Below are positions 28,856 through 38,020 of a stretch of DNA of 64,000 nucleotides, piece after piece. Under the pieces are notes generated by a model that had not been told where the DNA came from, did not search any database, and saw only the letters and a list, made by a program, of their open reading frames with translations. Source of the DNA: Xylanibacter ruminicola (GTDB taxonomy: Bacteria; Bacteroidota; Bacteroidia; Bacteroidales; Bacteroidaceae); assembly GCF_900107775.1 (NCBI RefSeq), contig NZ_FNRF01000001.1, positions 372,001 to 436,000 on the forward strand, in the 5' to 3' direction. The translations under genes and the position numbers were made by a program. How positions within the stretch are numbered: the stretch's first letter is position 1; each line of letters begins with the position of its first letter.

Positions 28856-29379
28856 AACCTACCATAAATATAGCCTCCAACAGCAGCTATCATAATAATA
28901 TAAATAGGAGAAACACCTAAAGCCCAGATAGCCAGGGCGCAGGCGATGGGAATCCAAATGGTGTACCTGTTAAGTTTGGCACGCTGGCCTAAACGGAAAG
29001 TAGGCACAGCAATCAAAGCCACCACTGCCGGACGGATACCACGGAACATAGCTGCCACCACCTTATTATCCTTAAACTGGCTGAAGAACATGGCAATCGC
29101 CAGAATAATCAGGAACGAAGGCAAAGCCGTTCCAAGCGTGGTACAGATGGCACCACGTGTTTTGCGCAGCTTATAACCAATAAAGGTCGCGATGTTGATG
29201 GCAAACACGCCAGGACAACTCTGGGCGATAGCTATCAAATCTAGCATATCGTCCTTGGTTACCCACTTCTTCTTGTTCACAACTTCTTCCTCTATCAAAG
29301 GTATCATGGCATATCCACCGCCAAGGGTGAATATGCCAATGTGAAAGAAGGTCTTAAAAGAATCCCAATATATATTCAT
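28852..29379 (-). CDS. Chromate transporter family protein, first half-gene
   Basis: About 175 residues from ATG 29379; the A of this ATG is the last base of the purL stop (TAATG), so translation is probably coupled. The CHR motifs are FKTFFHIGIFTLGGGYAMIPLIEEEVV, LIAIAQSCPGVFAINIATFIGY and FRGIRPAVVALIAVPTFRLG. It pairs with the next gene to make the short-chain CHR heterodimer. A purine-biosynthesis gene as operon partner is unusual and hints that the native role is not chromate resistance; that is inference. Confidence 0.9.
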   Translation of the reverse strand: MNIYWDSFKTFFHIGIFTLGGGYAMIPLIEEEVVNKKKWVTKDDMLDLIAIAQSCPGVFAINIATFIGYKLRKTRGAICTTLGTALPSFLIILAIAMFFSQFKDNKVVAAMFRGIRPAVVALIAVPTFRLGQRAKLNRYTIWIPIACALAIWALGVSPIYIIMIAAVGGYIYGRL

Positions 29380-32300
29380 TACTTGTGAGCCTCCACCCAT
29401 TTACGTGCATTGACGAAGGCCTCAATCCATGGAGTAACCTCGTCCTGACGACGATCGGCAGGATACCAGGCATTCTGCCATGGGAATACGGCTCGCTCTA
29501 AGTGAGGCATCATGCAGAGATGACGACCATCGGCTGAGCAGATACCAGCTACATTATAGTCGGATCCGTTAGGATTAGCGGGATAGCCAGCATAGTTGTA
29601 CTTAGCAATCACATTGTAAGCGCTCTCAGCCTCGGGCAGTGAGAACTTACCCTCGCCATGAGCTACCCACAAACCGAGTTTGTTGCCACTCAATGAGCCG
29701 AACATCACGCTGTTGTTCTGAGGAATGCTCAGGCTGATGAACTCACTCTCGAACTTATGAGAGTCGTTGTGCAGCATCTTAGCACCCTTAGCACCTGTGA
29801 GACCGAGTTCTACCATCAACTGACAACCGTTACAGATACCCAGCGACAGAGTGTCCTCGCGAGCATAGAACTTATCGAGAGCCTCCTTAGCCTTAGGATT
29901 GAAGAGGAAAGCACCAGCCCAACCCTTAGCCGAACCAAGTACGTCGGAGTTAGAGAAACCGCCACAGAACACAATCATATTGATATCCTCGAGTGTCTCG
30001 CGACCAGAAATCAAGTCGGTCATCATCACATCCTTTACATCAAAACCAGCCAGATACAGGCAGTAAGCCATCTCACGCTCACCGTTGGTACCCTTTTCAC
30101 GGATGATGGCAGCCTTGATGCCAGAAGCCTGACGACGATCGGCAGAGATTCCATACTGAGCCAACTTACCAGTGAAGTCTTTGTTAAACTGCATCTCGAT
30201 AGGCTGATTCTTATAGTTAGCGAAGCGCTCAGCAGCCTTGCCATTGAAGCTCTGCTTGCGATCGAGCAAATAAGAAGTCTTATACCATGTATCACGGAGA
30301 GCATCGATGTCGAATGTCTGCTCTACATCACCAGCCTTCACAACGATGGTGCGGACATCCTCAACAGGATAACCAATCTTAGCATAACCAACGCCCTGCT
30401 CCTCCATGAAGTCCTTGAACTCCTGCTTGTAGTCATCGCTTACCTCGATTACAACACCTGGGTTCTCAGCGAAGAGAGTCTTAACGACATCGCCATCGGC
30501 ACAAATGTCGTGCAGGTTGATATGCATACCACCCTTAGTGTTGGCAAAGCACATCTCGAGCAGAGTGGTAATCAAACCACCGGCTGAGATATCGTGACCA
30601 GCCATAATCCAACCACGATTAATCATCTCCTGAACGGCCATGAAGGCATCGGCAAAATACTCGGCATTCTTAACTGTAGGAACATCGTCGCCTACCTTAC
30701 CTAAGCTCTGGGCAAAGGCCGAACCACCAAGGCGCTGCTCGTCGAACGAGAAGTCGATATGATAGAGTGATGCATTCTTATCGTTAACCAATACAGGCGA
30801 TACAACTTTCTTAATGTCAGAAACCTCACCACCAGCTGATACAATCACTGTTCCTGGAGAGATGATCTTCTCGCCATTAGGATACTGCTGAGAGAGTGAC
30901 AGCGAGTCCTTACCTGTTGGTACGTTGATGTGCAGGTCGCAGCAGAAATCGCTCAGAGCCTTAACACCAGCATACAAGCGGGCATCCTCACCCACCTGAG
31001 AACGGCAAGGCCACATCCAGTTAGCTGAGAGTGAGAGTGAATCCATACCCTCGGCCAATGGAGCCCAAACAATGTTAGTGAGAGCCTCAGCTACAGAGAG
31101 TACTGAACCTGCAGCAGGATCAGCCAGACCAGCCTGAGGTGCATGACCAAGTGCTGTGGCGATACCCTTAACACCACGATAGTCGAGGGCTACAACACCA
31201 CAATCGCTCAGAGGCAACTGAATCTCACCCTGACACTGCTGACGTGCAATCTTACCTGTAACTGAACGGTCAACCTTGTTAGTCAACCAGTCCTTACAAG
31301 CCACAGCCTCCAGCTGAAGCACGCGGTCGAGATACTCGTTAATCTTATCCTGACTGTAGGTTACGTCAGCATAGTGGCGTTCTACAGTATTATCCTTCAT
31401 AATAGTCTTTGGCGAGTGACCAAACATCTGAGCCACATCCAAATCGAATGGCTTCACACCATCGCCCTGCTTGAACGAGAAGTGAGCATCGCCAGTAGTT
31501 TCACCTACTACATACAGTGGAGCACGCTCGCGCTCAGCAATCTTACGTACATGTTCGATATGCTTCTCGTCGATGAGCAGTCCCATACGCTCCTGACTCT
31601 CGTTAGCAATGATCTCCTTAGAACTCAGAGTCTTGTCGCCAATAGGCAGTTTAGTCATATCAATCTCACCACCGCACTCCTCAACAAGCTCAGAGAGACA
31701 GTTGAGGTGACCGGCTGAACCATGGTCGTGAATTGAAACAACGGGGTTCACATCCTCCTCACAGAGAGCACGAACCAGGTTGTAGGCACGCTTCTGCATC
31801 TCAGGGTTAGCACGCTGAACAGCGTTCAACTCGATACCATTGCTGTAGCGACCAGTATCAACTGATGATACAGAGCCACCACCAAGACCGATACGGTAGT
31901 TATCACCACCTACTACTACCACCTTGTTACCCTTCTGAGGTTCTTTCTTCAGGCAGTCACGCTTTGTACCATAACCAACACCACCAGCCAGCATGATAAC
32001 CTTATCGTAAGCATACTTGGTATCGTTTGGCTCCTGGTGCTCGAAGGTGAGTACAGAACCACAGATCAGTGGCTGACCGAACTTATTTCCGAAGTCAGAA
32101 GCACCATTAGAGGCCTTAATCAGAATCTGCTCTGGTGTCTGATACAACCACTGACGAACGGGAAGAATATCCTCCCAGTCGCGAGTCAGCTTGTCATCGT
32201 CGGTCAAACGTGGATAAGCAGTCATATAAACAGCTGTACCAGCGATAGGCCATGAACCAACACCGCCACCCATACGGTCGCGGATTTCACCACCAGTACC

Positions 32301-33089
32301 AGTAGCAGCACCGTTGAAAGGCTCTACTGTTGTAGGGAAGTTGTGTGTCTCAGCCTTCAGCGATATAACACTCTCGATATCTTTTACCTGGAAGTAGTCG
32401 CTTGTGCTCTGATCCTTTGGAGCGAACTGCTCAACCACAGGACCCTGTGCAAAAGCTACATTATCCTTATAAGCCGAAAGAATCTTGTTAGGATTCTCCT
32501 GAGTAGTCTTCTTAATCATTGCAAAGAGGCTAGATTCCATCTCCTTGCCATCGATGATGAATGTACCACCAAAGATCTTATGACGGCAGTGCTCAGAGTT
32601 GATCTGTGCAAAACCAAAGATCTCAGAATCGGTCAATGGACGTCCGTTCTTCTTCTCCAGTCCGTGCAGATATTCAATCTCCTCTGGACTAAGAGCCAGA
32701 CCTTCCTGCTCGTTATATTCCTCCAGATTATCCACATACTTAATTGGCTCAGGCTTGATGTTAATAGTAAAAATGTCCTGGTTCAGGCCATTATACATAC
32801 GCTGCAACATCTCGTCATGCTCGGCATCCTTAGAGTCTACGGCAAAATATTCCTCTATACGAGAAATGCCGCTGAGGCCCATATTCTGTGTAATCTCAAC
32901 GGCATTTGTACTCCATGGTGTTACCATCTCGCGGCGTGGACCAACATAGTAGCCCTCAAGCTGCTCCGCATCTAATAGCGTGGCATCGCCATAGAGCCAG
33001 TTTAATTCCTTGATTTCCTGTTCACTCAGTACGTGATCAACCTCCGTGGCGATCACCGATTTCTGTGGGGTCTGAAAGAAGCGTATCAT
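29379..33089 (-). CDS. purL: Phosphoribosylformylglycinamidine synthase
   Basis: A 1236-residue single-chain PurL, which converts FGAR, glutamine and ATP to FGAM in purine biosynthesis. The N-terminal PurS-like region, the FGAM synthetase core (SPEEIEYLHGLEKKNGRPLTDSEIFGFAQINSEHCRHKIF; SLKAETHNFPTTVEPFNGAATGTGGEIRDRMGGG; VSIHDHGSAGHLNCLSELVEECGG) and the C-terminal glutamine amidotransferase domain are all present. The amidotransferase nucleophile Cys is in LGICNGCQLM and its His/Glu in AHGEGKF. Length is close to that of other large-type PurL proteins. A -7 element at 33125-33132 lies 36 bases upstream. The last base overlaps the chromate-transporter start. Confidence 0.97.
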   Translation of the reverse strand: MIRFFQTPQKSVIATEVDHVLSEQEIKELNWLYGDATLLDAEQLEGYYVGPRREMVTPWSTNAVEITQNMGLSGISRIEEYFAVDSKDAEHDEMLQRMYNGLNQDIFTINIKPEPIKYVDNLEEYNEQEGLALSPEEIEYLHGLEKKNGRPLTDSEIFGFAQINSEHCRHKIFGGTFIIDGKEMESSLFAMIKKTTQENPNKILSAYKDNVAFAQGPVVEQFAPKDQSTSDYFQVKDIESVISLKAETHNFPTTVEPFNGAATGTGGEIRDRMGGGVGSWPIAGTAVYMTAYPRLTDDDKLTRDWEDILPVRQWLYQTPEQILIKASNGASDFGNKFGQPLICGSVLTFEHQEPNDTKYAYDKVIMLAGGVGYGTKRDCLKKEPQKGNKVVVVGGDNYRIGLGGGSVSSVDTGRYSNGIELNAVQRANPEMQKRAYNLVRALCEEDVNPVVSIHDHGSAGHLNCLSELVEECGGEIDMTKLPIGDKTLSSKEIIANESQERMGLLIDEKHIEHVRKIAERERAPLYVVGETTGDAHFSFKQGDGVKPFDLDVAQMFGHSPKTIMKDNTVERHYADVTYSQDKINEYLDRVLQLEAVACKDWLTNKVDRSVTGKIARQQCQGEIQLPLSDCGVVALDYRGVKGIATALGHAPQAGLADPAAGSVLSVAEALTNIVWAPLAEGMDSLSLSANWMWPCRSQVGEDARLYAGVKALSDFCCDLHINVPTGKDSLSLSQQYPNGEKIISPGTVIVSAGGEVSDIKKVVSPVLVNDKNASLYHIDFSFDEQRLGGSAFAQSLGKVGDDVPTVKNAEYFADAFMAVQEMINRGWIMAGHDISAGGLITTLLEMCFANTKGGMHINLHDICADGDVVKTLFAENPGVVIEVSDDYKQEFKDFMEEQGVGYAKIGYPVEDVRTIVVKAGDVEQTFDIDALRDTWYKTSYLLDRKQSFNGKAAERFANYKNQPIEMQFNKDFTGKLAQYGISADRRQASGIKAAIIREKGTNGEREMAYCLYLAGFDVKDVMMTDLISGRETLEDINMIVFCGGFSNSDVLGSAKGWAGAFLFNPKAKEALDKFYAREDTLSLGICNGCQLMVELGLTGAKGAKMLHNDSHKFESEFISLSIPQNNSVMFGSLSGNKLGLWVAHGEGKFSLPEAESAYNVIAKYNYAGYPANPNGSDYNVAGICSADGRHLCMMPHLERAVFPWQNAWYPADRRQDEVTPWIEAFVNARKWVEAHK

Positions 33090-33124
33090 ACCTTACTTAT
33101 TTTATATATATTTTAATTTGCGTG

Positions 33125-33132
33125 CAAAGGTA
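33125..33132 (-). promoter_or_regulatory. -7 promoter element of purL
   Basis: Minus strand TACCTTTG fits TAnnTTTG. No purine-riboswitch-like structure was recognised in the 130-base gap. Confidence 0.6.
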
Positions 33133-33180
33133 CTATTTTTAATTTGAAATCACAAATATATTTACCTAAAACTTAAATTA

Positions 33181-33214
33181 AAAGCCCCTCCATTCAATCA
33201 GGAGAGGCTCTTTT
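33181..33214 (-). terminator. Intrinsic terminator after the M1-type peptidase gene
   Basis: A stem AAAGCCCCTCC / GGAGAGGCTCTTT with a 9-base loop, with a T-run on either strand; it lies just past the stop of the peptidase gene at 33220. Confidence 0.75.
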
Positions 33215-33219
33215 GATTA

Positions 33220-35715
33220 TTACTTTCTTTTCTTAGTGGCAGTCTTATTAGCCGAAACAGGCGCTGTCTTTACTGCCTTATCCACGTATGGAATCTGATT
33301 CATCAACACCCAAGCCGACTCATATACGTAGTTCTTCAGATTGGCTGGGAAGCCGGTTGAGCTATCCAAGAACTTCTGAACCTCAGTCTTAGCCTCAGCA
33401 CTCTTATGTGATGCTATCAGCGTTCTGGTCCAGCGACTTGGGAATGACAGGCTGGTGGTTTTCTGTATCTCAGGAAGGGCTTTCAAGCCCTCAACAATAT
33501 AAACATTGCTCTGTGGCTCATACACATCCGAGTTCAACAAACGCAGAGTTTTCAGTACCCATGCCTCGTTTTGACGGTTCTCGGGTTTCAGCAGACTCTT
33601 AAACACTTCTACACGATTGTTGGCAATGGGATCGGTAGCACGACTCACGAAATCGAACTCCTGACGCAACTCATCAGTAGAGAGTCGGGCACGTTCCTTT
33701 TCCAGAATCTGCTGACGACGATCTGGACGGGTAATGGCCAAGCGGTAGGCAATCTCCATATAGTCGTGCTCATCCAATACACTCTCGTTATGGCGATCCA
33801 GAATGGTCTGCAACTTATTCAGCACCTCGGGCGAGATAGCACTGGTACCCAGCTTACGCCATACCAACTGACGGCACTCCTTAGTTTTATTCTCACCCAA
33901 CAGGTCCATAATAACCAACTCGAGTGTATAACGCTGCTGCGTGGTCAAGTCAGAGGCAATCTTGTGCATCTGGTCGATGGCCGTCTCCATAATCATCGGA
34001 TTCTTCTCACGGCCCAAGAAACGGAACAGCTCACCAAAGTGTGATGGTGGCAACTTGCCCTGCAGATAATTATCGTGAATCAGATTCAGCAAGGTATAGC
34101 GATGCAGATCGTTACGTGTAGTAATGAGGCGCATAGGCAGAATCTTCACGTAATTATCATCGAGTGTAAATCGACCGTAACCGCGACCATCCTGGTTAGG
34201 TATAATATAGCCTGGAGCTGCACCACCCTTCTGTTTGAAGGTCATGGTAGGCTGCTGCATGTCAACCTTGATGGTATGTGCCTGTCCCAAGTTACCAATC
34301 ACCTTCAGTTCAAACTTCTGGCGCCAGCACAACCCACGTCCATAAGGATCGGTCTGCGATACAATTACATCACCATTCTTAAAAGAGGTTGTGATAATTG
34401 GCATACCTTTCTGATTTACCCATACATCGCAGAACTGACGTACACCTGCAGCAGGAGCCTGCTTGTCGAGTGTTTCAACAATCTGGTTCCAGCTGATATG
34501 CCCCAGATAGTGCTCCTTGATGCACTGCTGCAGACCTTTCTGCATGGCCTCGGCCCCCATCTCGTCTTCAAGCATACGCATCATCACAGGTGCTTTGCAG
34601 TAATTGATATGGTCGTACATCCATACGGGATCATGCGGATCGCCATACTCACCAGCAATGGGATGAGAAACCTCGGTTCTATCCAGATTCATCGCATTGC
34701 GCATATAGGTATTCATGAAGTTTATCTCAAACTCATTCTTCTTATACTGACTGCTTGTTATCTTTGAAGCCATAAAATTAGCCAGCACCTCCTTAGCCCA
34801 AGGCTCGTCGATAGCAGTAATATTGCCGAACCATACATGAGACGTTTCGTGAGCAATCAATTCGGTACGCTTCATTAGCTCCTCTTTCGAAGGTTTCTTG
34901 CCTAAGAAGATGGTCTTCTCGCTCAAAGCCACAGCACCACGACGCTCCAGGCCACCCAGCTGGAAACTGGGCAGGATATAAACCACTCCTTCTTTATCGT
35001 AAGGGTTAGCAATACCTGTGTACCCCTCCATCCACTTCATTGCCTTATTAACCTCTTTAAATACATCATCTATCTGGGCCACCTTAGCGGGATCGGTTTC
35101 TGTGTAGAACACACGTAATGTACGACCATCTACTGTAGACGACTTCTCGTTGAATTTACCAACCGCAAAAGCATAGTTCGATGGTGACATCTTCTCTGAG
35201 ATATCAACAGTAATGGCTTTCCAGCCAGCAGGAGCATTGATGGTAGTCTGATACTGAGCACGCAAGCCCTCTATATCGAAACAAGGAAATAGGGCACGAC
35301 CTTCGTCAGCCTGCACCTGAGTATACAGCACGCTACCACTACGAACAAAAGCTTTGTCCTGGCTGGTGAAGTCGAGTGACACCTTATTAGTACCTGGCTT
35401 AAACAGTTTTCCTGGAATAATAATCTGATTATTCTGAACCTTTACACTAGCCTGCTTACCTTTTCCTTTGTTGGCTTTATATACAATCACATTTCCAGGT
35501 GTTCCCTGAAAATCGAGTACCACATCCTGCTTGGTTCTGATATCGAAGGTAATTGTAGCCTTTCCCGTTACTTTTGCCTGCGGATTCTCTGGCACATTGA
35601 ACGTCAGCTGGTATAGGATACCGCTGATATTACCCACGCGGCTATCCGCCTGAGCACACACGCCAAGTGTAAAAAAACTTAGCATGCATAAACATATTAT
35701 TTTTATCGATTTCAT
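33220..35715 (-). CDS. M1-family (gluzincin) aminopeptidase-like exported protein
   Basis: An 831-residue protein with a Sec signal (CLCMLSFFTLGVCAQ). The N-terminal beta-sandwich domain ends in GRALFPCFDIEGLRAQYQ, the M1 substrate-pocket region. The zinc motif HExxH is HETSH (289-293) within LIAHETSHVWFGN, and the exopeptidase motif corresponds to GGLERRG (254-260). The third zinc ligand in this family is a Glu 18 residues after HExxH; here the only good candidate (E309 in WAKEVLANFMA) comes after 15, a three-residue shortening. The C-terminal half is an alpha-helical ERAP1-like solenoid. It probably trims peptides in the periplasm. Its -7 element is at 35740-35747. Confidence 0.85.
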   Translation of the reverse strand: MKSIKIICLCMLSFFTLGVCAQADSRVGNISGILYQLTFNVPENPQAKVTGKATITFDIRTKQDVVLDFQGTPGNVIVYKANKGKGKQASVKVQNNQIIIPGKLFKPGTNKVSLDFTSQDKAFVRSGSVLYTQVQADEGRALFPCFDIEGLRAQYQTTINAPAGWKAITVDISEKMSPSNYAFAVGKFNEKSSTVDGRTLRVFYTETDPAKVAQIDDVFKEVNKAMKWMEGYTGIANPYDKEGVVYILPSFQLGGLERRGAVALSEKTIFLGKKPSKEELMKRTELIAHETSHVWFGNITAIDEPWAKEVLANFMASKITSSQYKKNEFEINFMNTYMRNAMNLDRTEVSHPIAGEYGDPHDPVWMYDHINYCKAPVMMRMLEDEMGAEAMQKGLQQCIKEHYLGHISWNQIVETLDKQAPAAGVRQFCDVWVNQKGMPIITTSFKNGDVIVSQTDPYGRGLCWRQKFELKVIGNLGQAHTIKVDMQQPTMTFKQKGGAAPGYIIPNQDGRGYGRFTLDDNYVKILPMRLITTRNDLHRYTLLNLIHDNYLQGKLPPSHFGELFRFLGREKNPMIMETAIDQMHKIASDLTTQQRYTLELVIMDLLGENKTKECRQLVWRKLGTSAISPEVLNKLQTILDRHNESVLDEHDYMEIAYRLAITRPDRRQQILEKERARLSTDELRQEFDFVSRATDPIANNRVEVFKSLLKPENRQNEAWVLKTLRLLNSDVYEPQSNVYIVEGLKALPEIQKTTSLSFPSRWTRTLIASHKSAEAKTEVQKFLDSSTGFPANLKNYVYESAWVLMNQIPYVDKAVKTAPVSANKTATKKRK

Positions 35716-35739
35716 ACATTTATTTTTTTAATTTGGCTG

Positions 35740-35747
35740 CAAAAATA
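35740..35747 (-). promoter_or_regulatory. -7 promoter element of the M1-type peptidase gene
   Basis: Minus strand TATTTTTG (TAnnTTTG), 24 bases before the ATG. Confidence 0.55.
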
Positions 35748-35769
35748 GCTAATTATCTGCAAACATCCA

Positions 35770-37134
35770 TCAAATCGGCCATATTTTTTTGTCTTTCGGG
35801 CAAAAAAGATGCAAACGCTTACCTGTAGTTGGATGTACAAAAGCTATCGATTCGGCCTGAAGATATAGTCGGTCGGCCTTATGACCATAAAGTTCGTCAC
35901 CTAGAATCGGGTGTCCTAACCCTTCCTGGTGTGCACAATGCATTCGGAGTTGGTGAGTACGACCTGTATGAGGATAGAGGGCGAGAAGGGTTATTGAATG
36001 ATGAGTAATGGGTGATAGCTGATGGTCTAACACACGATATTCAGTGATGGCACGTTTGCCGTGCTCATAATCAACTATCTGACAAGGTCGATTCATCGGA
36101 TCGCTACTCAACGGCAAGTCGATAACACCATGAGCCTGCTGTACTTCGCCCTCAACAACAGCTAAGTATTTCTTCTTAATAGTACGGGCCGCAAACTGAT
36201 CCTGCAAATGGTGATAAGCCTCGGTTGTTTTGGCTACCAACATAATGCCAGAGGTCATCAAATCCAAACGGTGAGGCAACATCGATGCTGCCCATCGTTC
36301 CTTTGCCCATGTAGCCACCGAATAATCATCAGTCTTCCCCGGTACACTCAGCATACCCGAGGGCTTATAAACAGCCGCAATCGTCTCGTCCTCATAAATT
36401 ACTTCGATGCCTTGATGCAAGAAACCCGAGGTTTCCGGGTCAGGATCAACTTCCAAGCCTTGCAACATCCAAGTAAGCACAGGTTTACATTTACCTCTGC
36501 AAGCAGGATAAAACTCACCATGGTATCGCACCTCGCTTTTAGGCGAAGGTCCCCACCAGAATTCAGCCATACATACCGGTTTTAGATGTTGCAGATAAGC
36601 ATACTGCAACAGTTTTGGTGCACAGCAATCACCAGTGCCACCTGGTGGTAAGGGAAATTTCTTTTGTATTTTGGGGTTCTGGTGATAGTCGCGCCATATC
36701 TCCACCAAATCCTTTATTTCGCCATTGGAATTTAATATCCTATATTGTTGGAACAGCCATAATTGTAAGTTCTGCGACATCTCTTTGTGTAGGCTTTGGG
36801 TTTCAGGTGACGGGGTTTGGTTAAGTGCAGATATTTCGCGCTCTTTCTGCTTGAAATAGCCATCAGGCTGCTGGGCATCAAAAACGGGCGGCACGAAATA
36901 GTCCCAATCGTTACGTCCTTCCAACAGCCCAGAATACGCTGCCAGGAAACTTAGGCCGTTGTCAACTTCCACAACCAGCACCCCAAACATCTTACCTTCC
37001 TTCGGACTTATTCTTTCAATCTCCTGCTTCACCTCGTCGCATGCCAACAGACATAGCGGATGAGGTTCGTAACAGAAAGGCCAAGTGAACCGTTCTGGCT
37101 TGGGGATGTTAGTATGAAGAGGGTGGATGATCAT
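35770..37134 (-). CDS. RluA-family RNA pseudouridine synthase with long N-terminal extension
   Basis: ATG 37134 is chosen because it overlaps the stop of the kinase gene as ATGA; 454 residues. The C-terminal about 210 residues are the RluA catalytic domain: IEVIYEDETIAAVYKPSGMLSVPGK, the active-site Asp in HRLDLMTSGIML, KKKYLAVVEGEV and YPHTGRTHQLRMHCAH. The N-terminal about 240 residues (ERFTWPFCYEPHPLCLLA; FGVLVVEVDNGLSFLAAYSG) match the extension of a larger pseudouridine-synthase subgroup and include several Cys (GDCCAPKLLQYAYLQHLKPVCMAEFWWG..CRGKC). An in-frame iterated repeat at 35991-36026 adds about a dozen residues (HQLSPITHHSIT) before the YPHTGR strand. The RNA target is unknown. 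Confidence 0.88.
   Translation of the reverse strand: MIIHPLHTNIPKPERFTWPFCYEPHPLCLLACDEVKQEIERISPKEGKMFGVLVVEVDNGLSFLAAYSGLLEGRNDWDYFVPPVFDAQQPDGYFKQKEREISALNQTPSPETQSLHKEMSQNLQLWLFQQYRILNSNGEIKDLVEIWRDYHQNPKIQKKFPLPPGGTGDCCAPKLLQYAYLQHLKPVCMAEFWWGPSPKSEVRYHGEFYPACRGKCKPVLTWMLQGLEVDPDPETSGFLHQGIEVIYEDETIAAVYKPSGMLSVPGKTDDYSVATWAKERWAASMLPHRLDLMTSGIMLVAKTTEAYHHLQDQFAARTIKKKYLAVVEGEVQQAHGVIDLPLSSDPMNRPCQIVDYEHGKRAITEYRVLDHQLSPITHHSITLLALYPHTGRTHQLRMHCAHQEGLGHPILGDELYGHKADRLYLQAESIAFVHPTTGKRLHLFCPKDKKIWPI
35991..36026. repeat. Short iterated repeat inside a coding frame (ATGATGAGTAATGGGTGAT type)
   Basis: TTATTGAATGATGAGTAATG then GGTGATAGCTGATGGT: tri- to nonamer iterations of TGATGAGTAATGGG-like words, in frame within the pseudouridine synthase gene. 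Confidence 0.55.
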
Positions 37135-37943
37135 AAGAGATCGAGACATTTCTCTACTGGAATACCACGATTCTTATCATCGGTATCCTTATAGCGCTCA
37201 ATCATACGGAATACGGTATCCATTGCTGTACGGGTACTCGTCTTCAGACTCTCGCCATTCAGCAGATGACCAATCAATACCGCTGAGAAGATATCGCCAG
37301 TGCCATGGAACAAACCAGGAATCTCATGATACTCCAGGTGAAAGTAGCTATCGTCGTAGTGATTATAACCCACCACCGCATTGCGTCCATCGACCTTACA
37401 ACTTGTTATCAGAGCCGACTTGGTACCTATCTTACGCAGCTCGTCCAACAAATCGCCAGCCTCTTCCCAGCTAATACCTTCCATTTTGATTGGTGTATTG
37501 GTCAGGTAGCAGGCCTCGGTATAGTTAGGAAAACAGAGATGTGCTACCGACACCATCTCGCGCATCAGCTCCACCTGACGTTCCGTCATGCCATTATACA
37601 GTCGTCCGCCATCACCCAGAATCGGGTCAACGAATACCGTAGTACCCTGTTCGCCCTGCTCCTTGCAGTAACCAGCCACCAGTTTGGCCTGCTCATCGCT
37701 GAACATCAGGCCTGTACAGATGGCATCAAACCCAAAGCCAAGCTCCTTCCACACAGGCAGAGTGCCACGGATATAATCGGTGGTATCCTGGATATTAAAC
37801 TTTCCGTAGTCGAGTGTATTAGACACAAGGGCTGTAGGCAAGCTATACGTAGGGATGCCTAAGTAAGAGAGGATAGGCAGCATGGCTCCCATGCCAACCT
37901 TTCCATAGCCCACAACATCGTTAATAAGCAATATCTGTTTCAT
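37131..37943 (-). CDS. Pyridoxal/pyridoxamine kinase (ribokinase fold)
   Basis: A 270-residue cytosolic protein of the PdxY/PdxK-ThiD superfamily. It begins KQILLINDVVGYGKVGMGAMLPILSYLGI and carries the family's PTALVSNTLDYGKF, FVDPILGDGGRLYNGM (Mg/ATP region), CFPNYTEACYLT and the anion-hole/catalytic segment IPGLFHGTGDIFSAVLIGHLL, where GTGD holds the catalytic Asp. It phosphorylates vitamin B6 vitamers in salvage of PLP. It is translated ahead of, and coupled to, the pseudouridine synthase gene. The -7 element at 37952-37959 diverges from that of the helicase gene. Confidence 0.88.
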   Translation of the reverse strand: MKQILLINDVVGYGKVGMGAMLPILSYLGIPTYSLPTALVSNTLDYGKFNIQDTTDYIRGTLPVWKELGFGFDAICTGLMFSDEQAKLVAGYCKEQGEQGTTVFVDPILGDGGRLYNGMTERQVELMREMVSVAHLCFPNYTEACYLTNTPIKMEGISWEEAGDLLDELRKIGTKSALITSCKVDGRNAVVGYNHYDDSYFHLEYHEIPGLFHGTGDIFSAVLIGHLLNGESLKTSTRTAMDTVFRMIERYKDTDDKNRGIPVEKCLDLL

Positions 37944-37951
37944 TTCGGCTG

Positions 37952-37959
37952 CAAAGTTA
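37952..37959 (-). promoter_or_regulatory. -7 promoter element of the pyridoxal kinase gene
   Basis: Minus strand TAACTTTG, 8 bases from the ATG at 37943, implying an almost leaderless transcript. Confidence 0.6.
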
Positions 37960-38003
37960 CTATTTTTTTAAGATAAGTCGATAATACTTTCCTATTTTTT
38001 TGC

Positions 38004-38011
38004 TAACTTTG
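38004..38011 (+). promoter_or_regulatory. -7 promoter element of the helicase gene
   Basis: TAACTTTG with only 9 bases between it and the ATG at 38021. Confidence 0.6.
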
Positions 38012-38020
38012 CACACGTTT

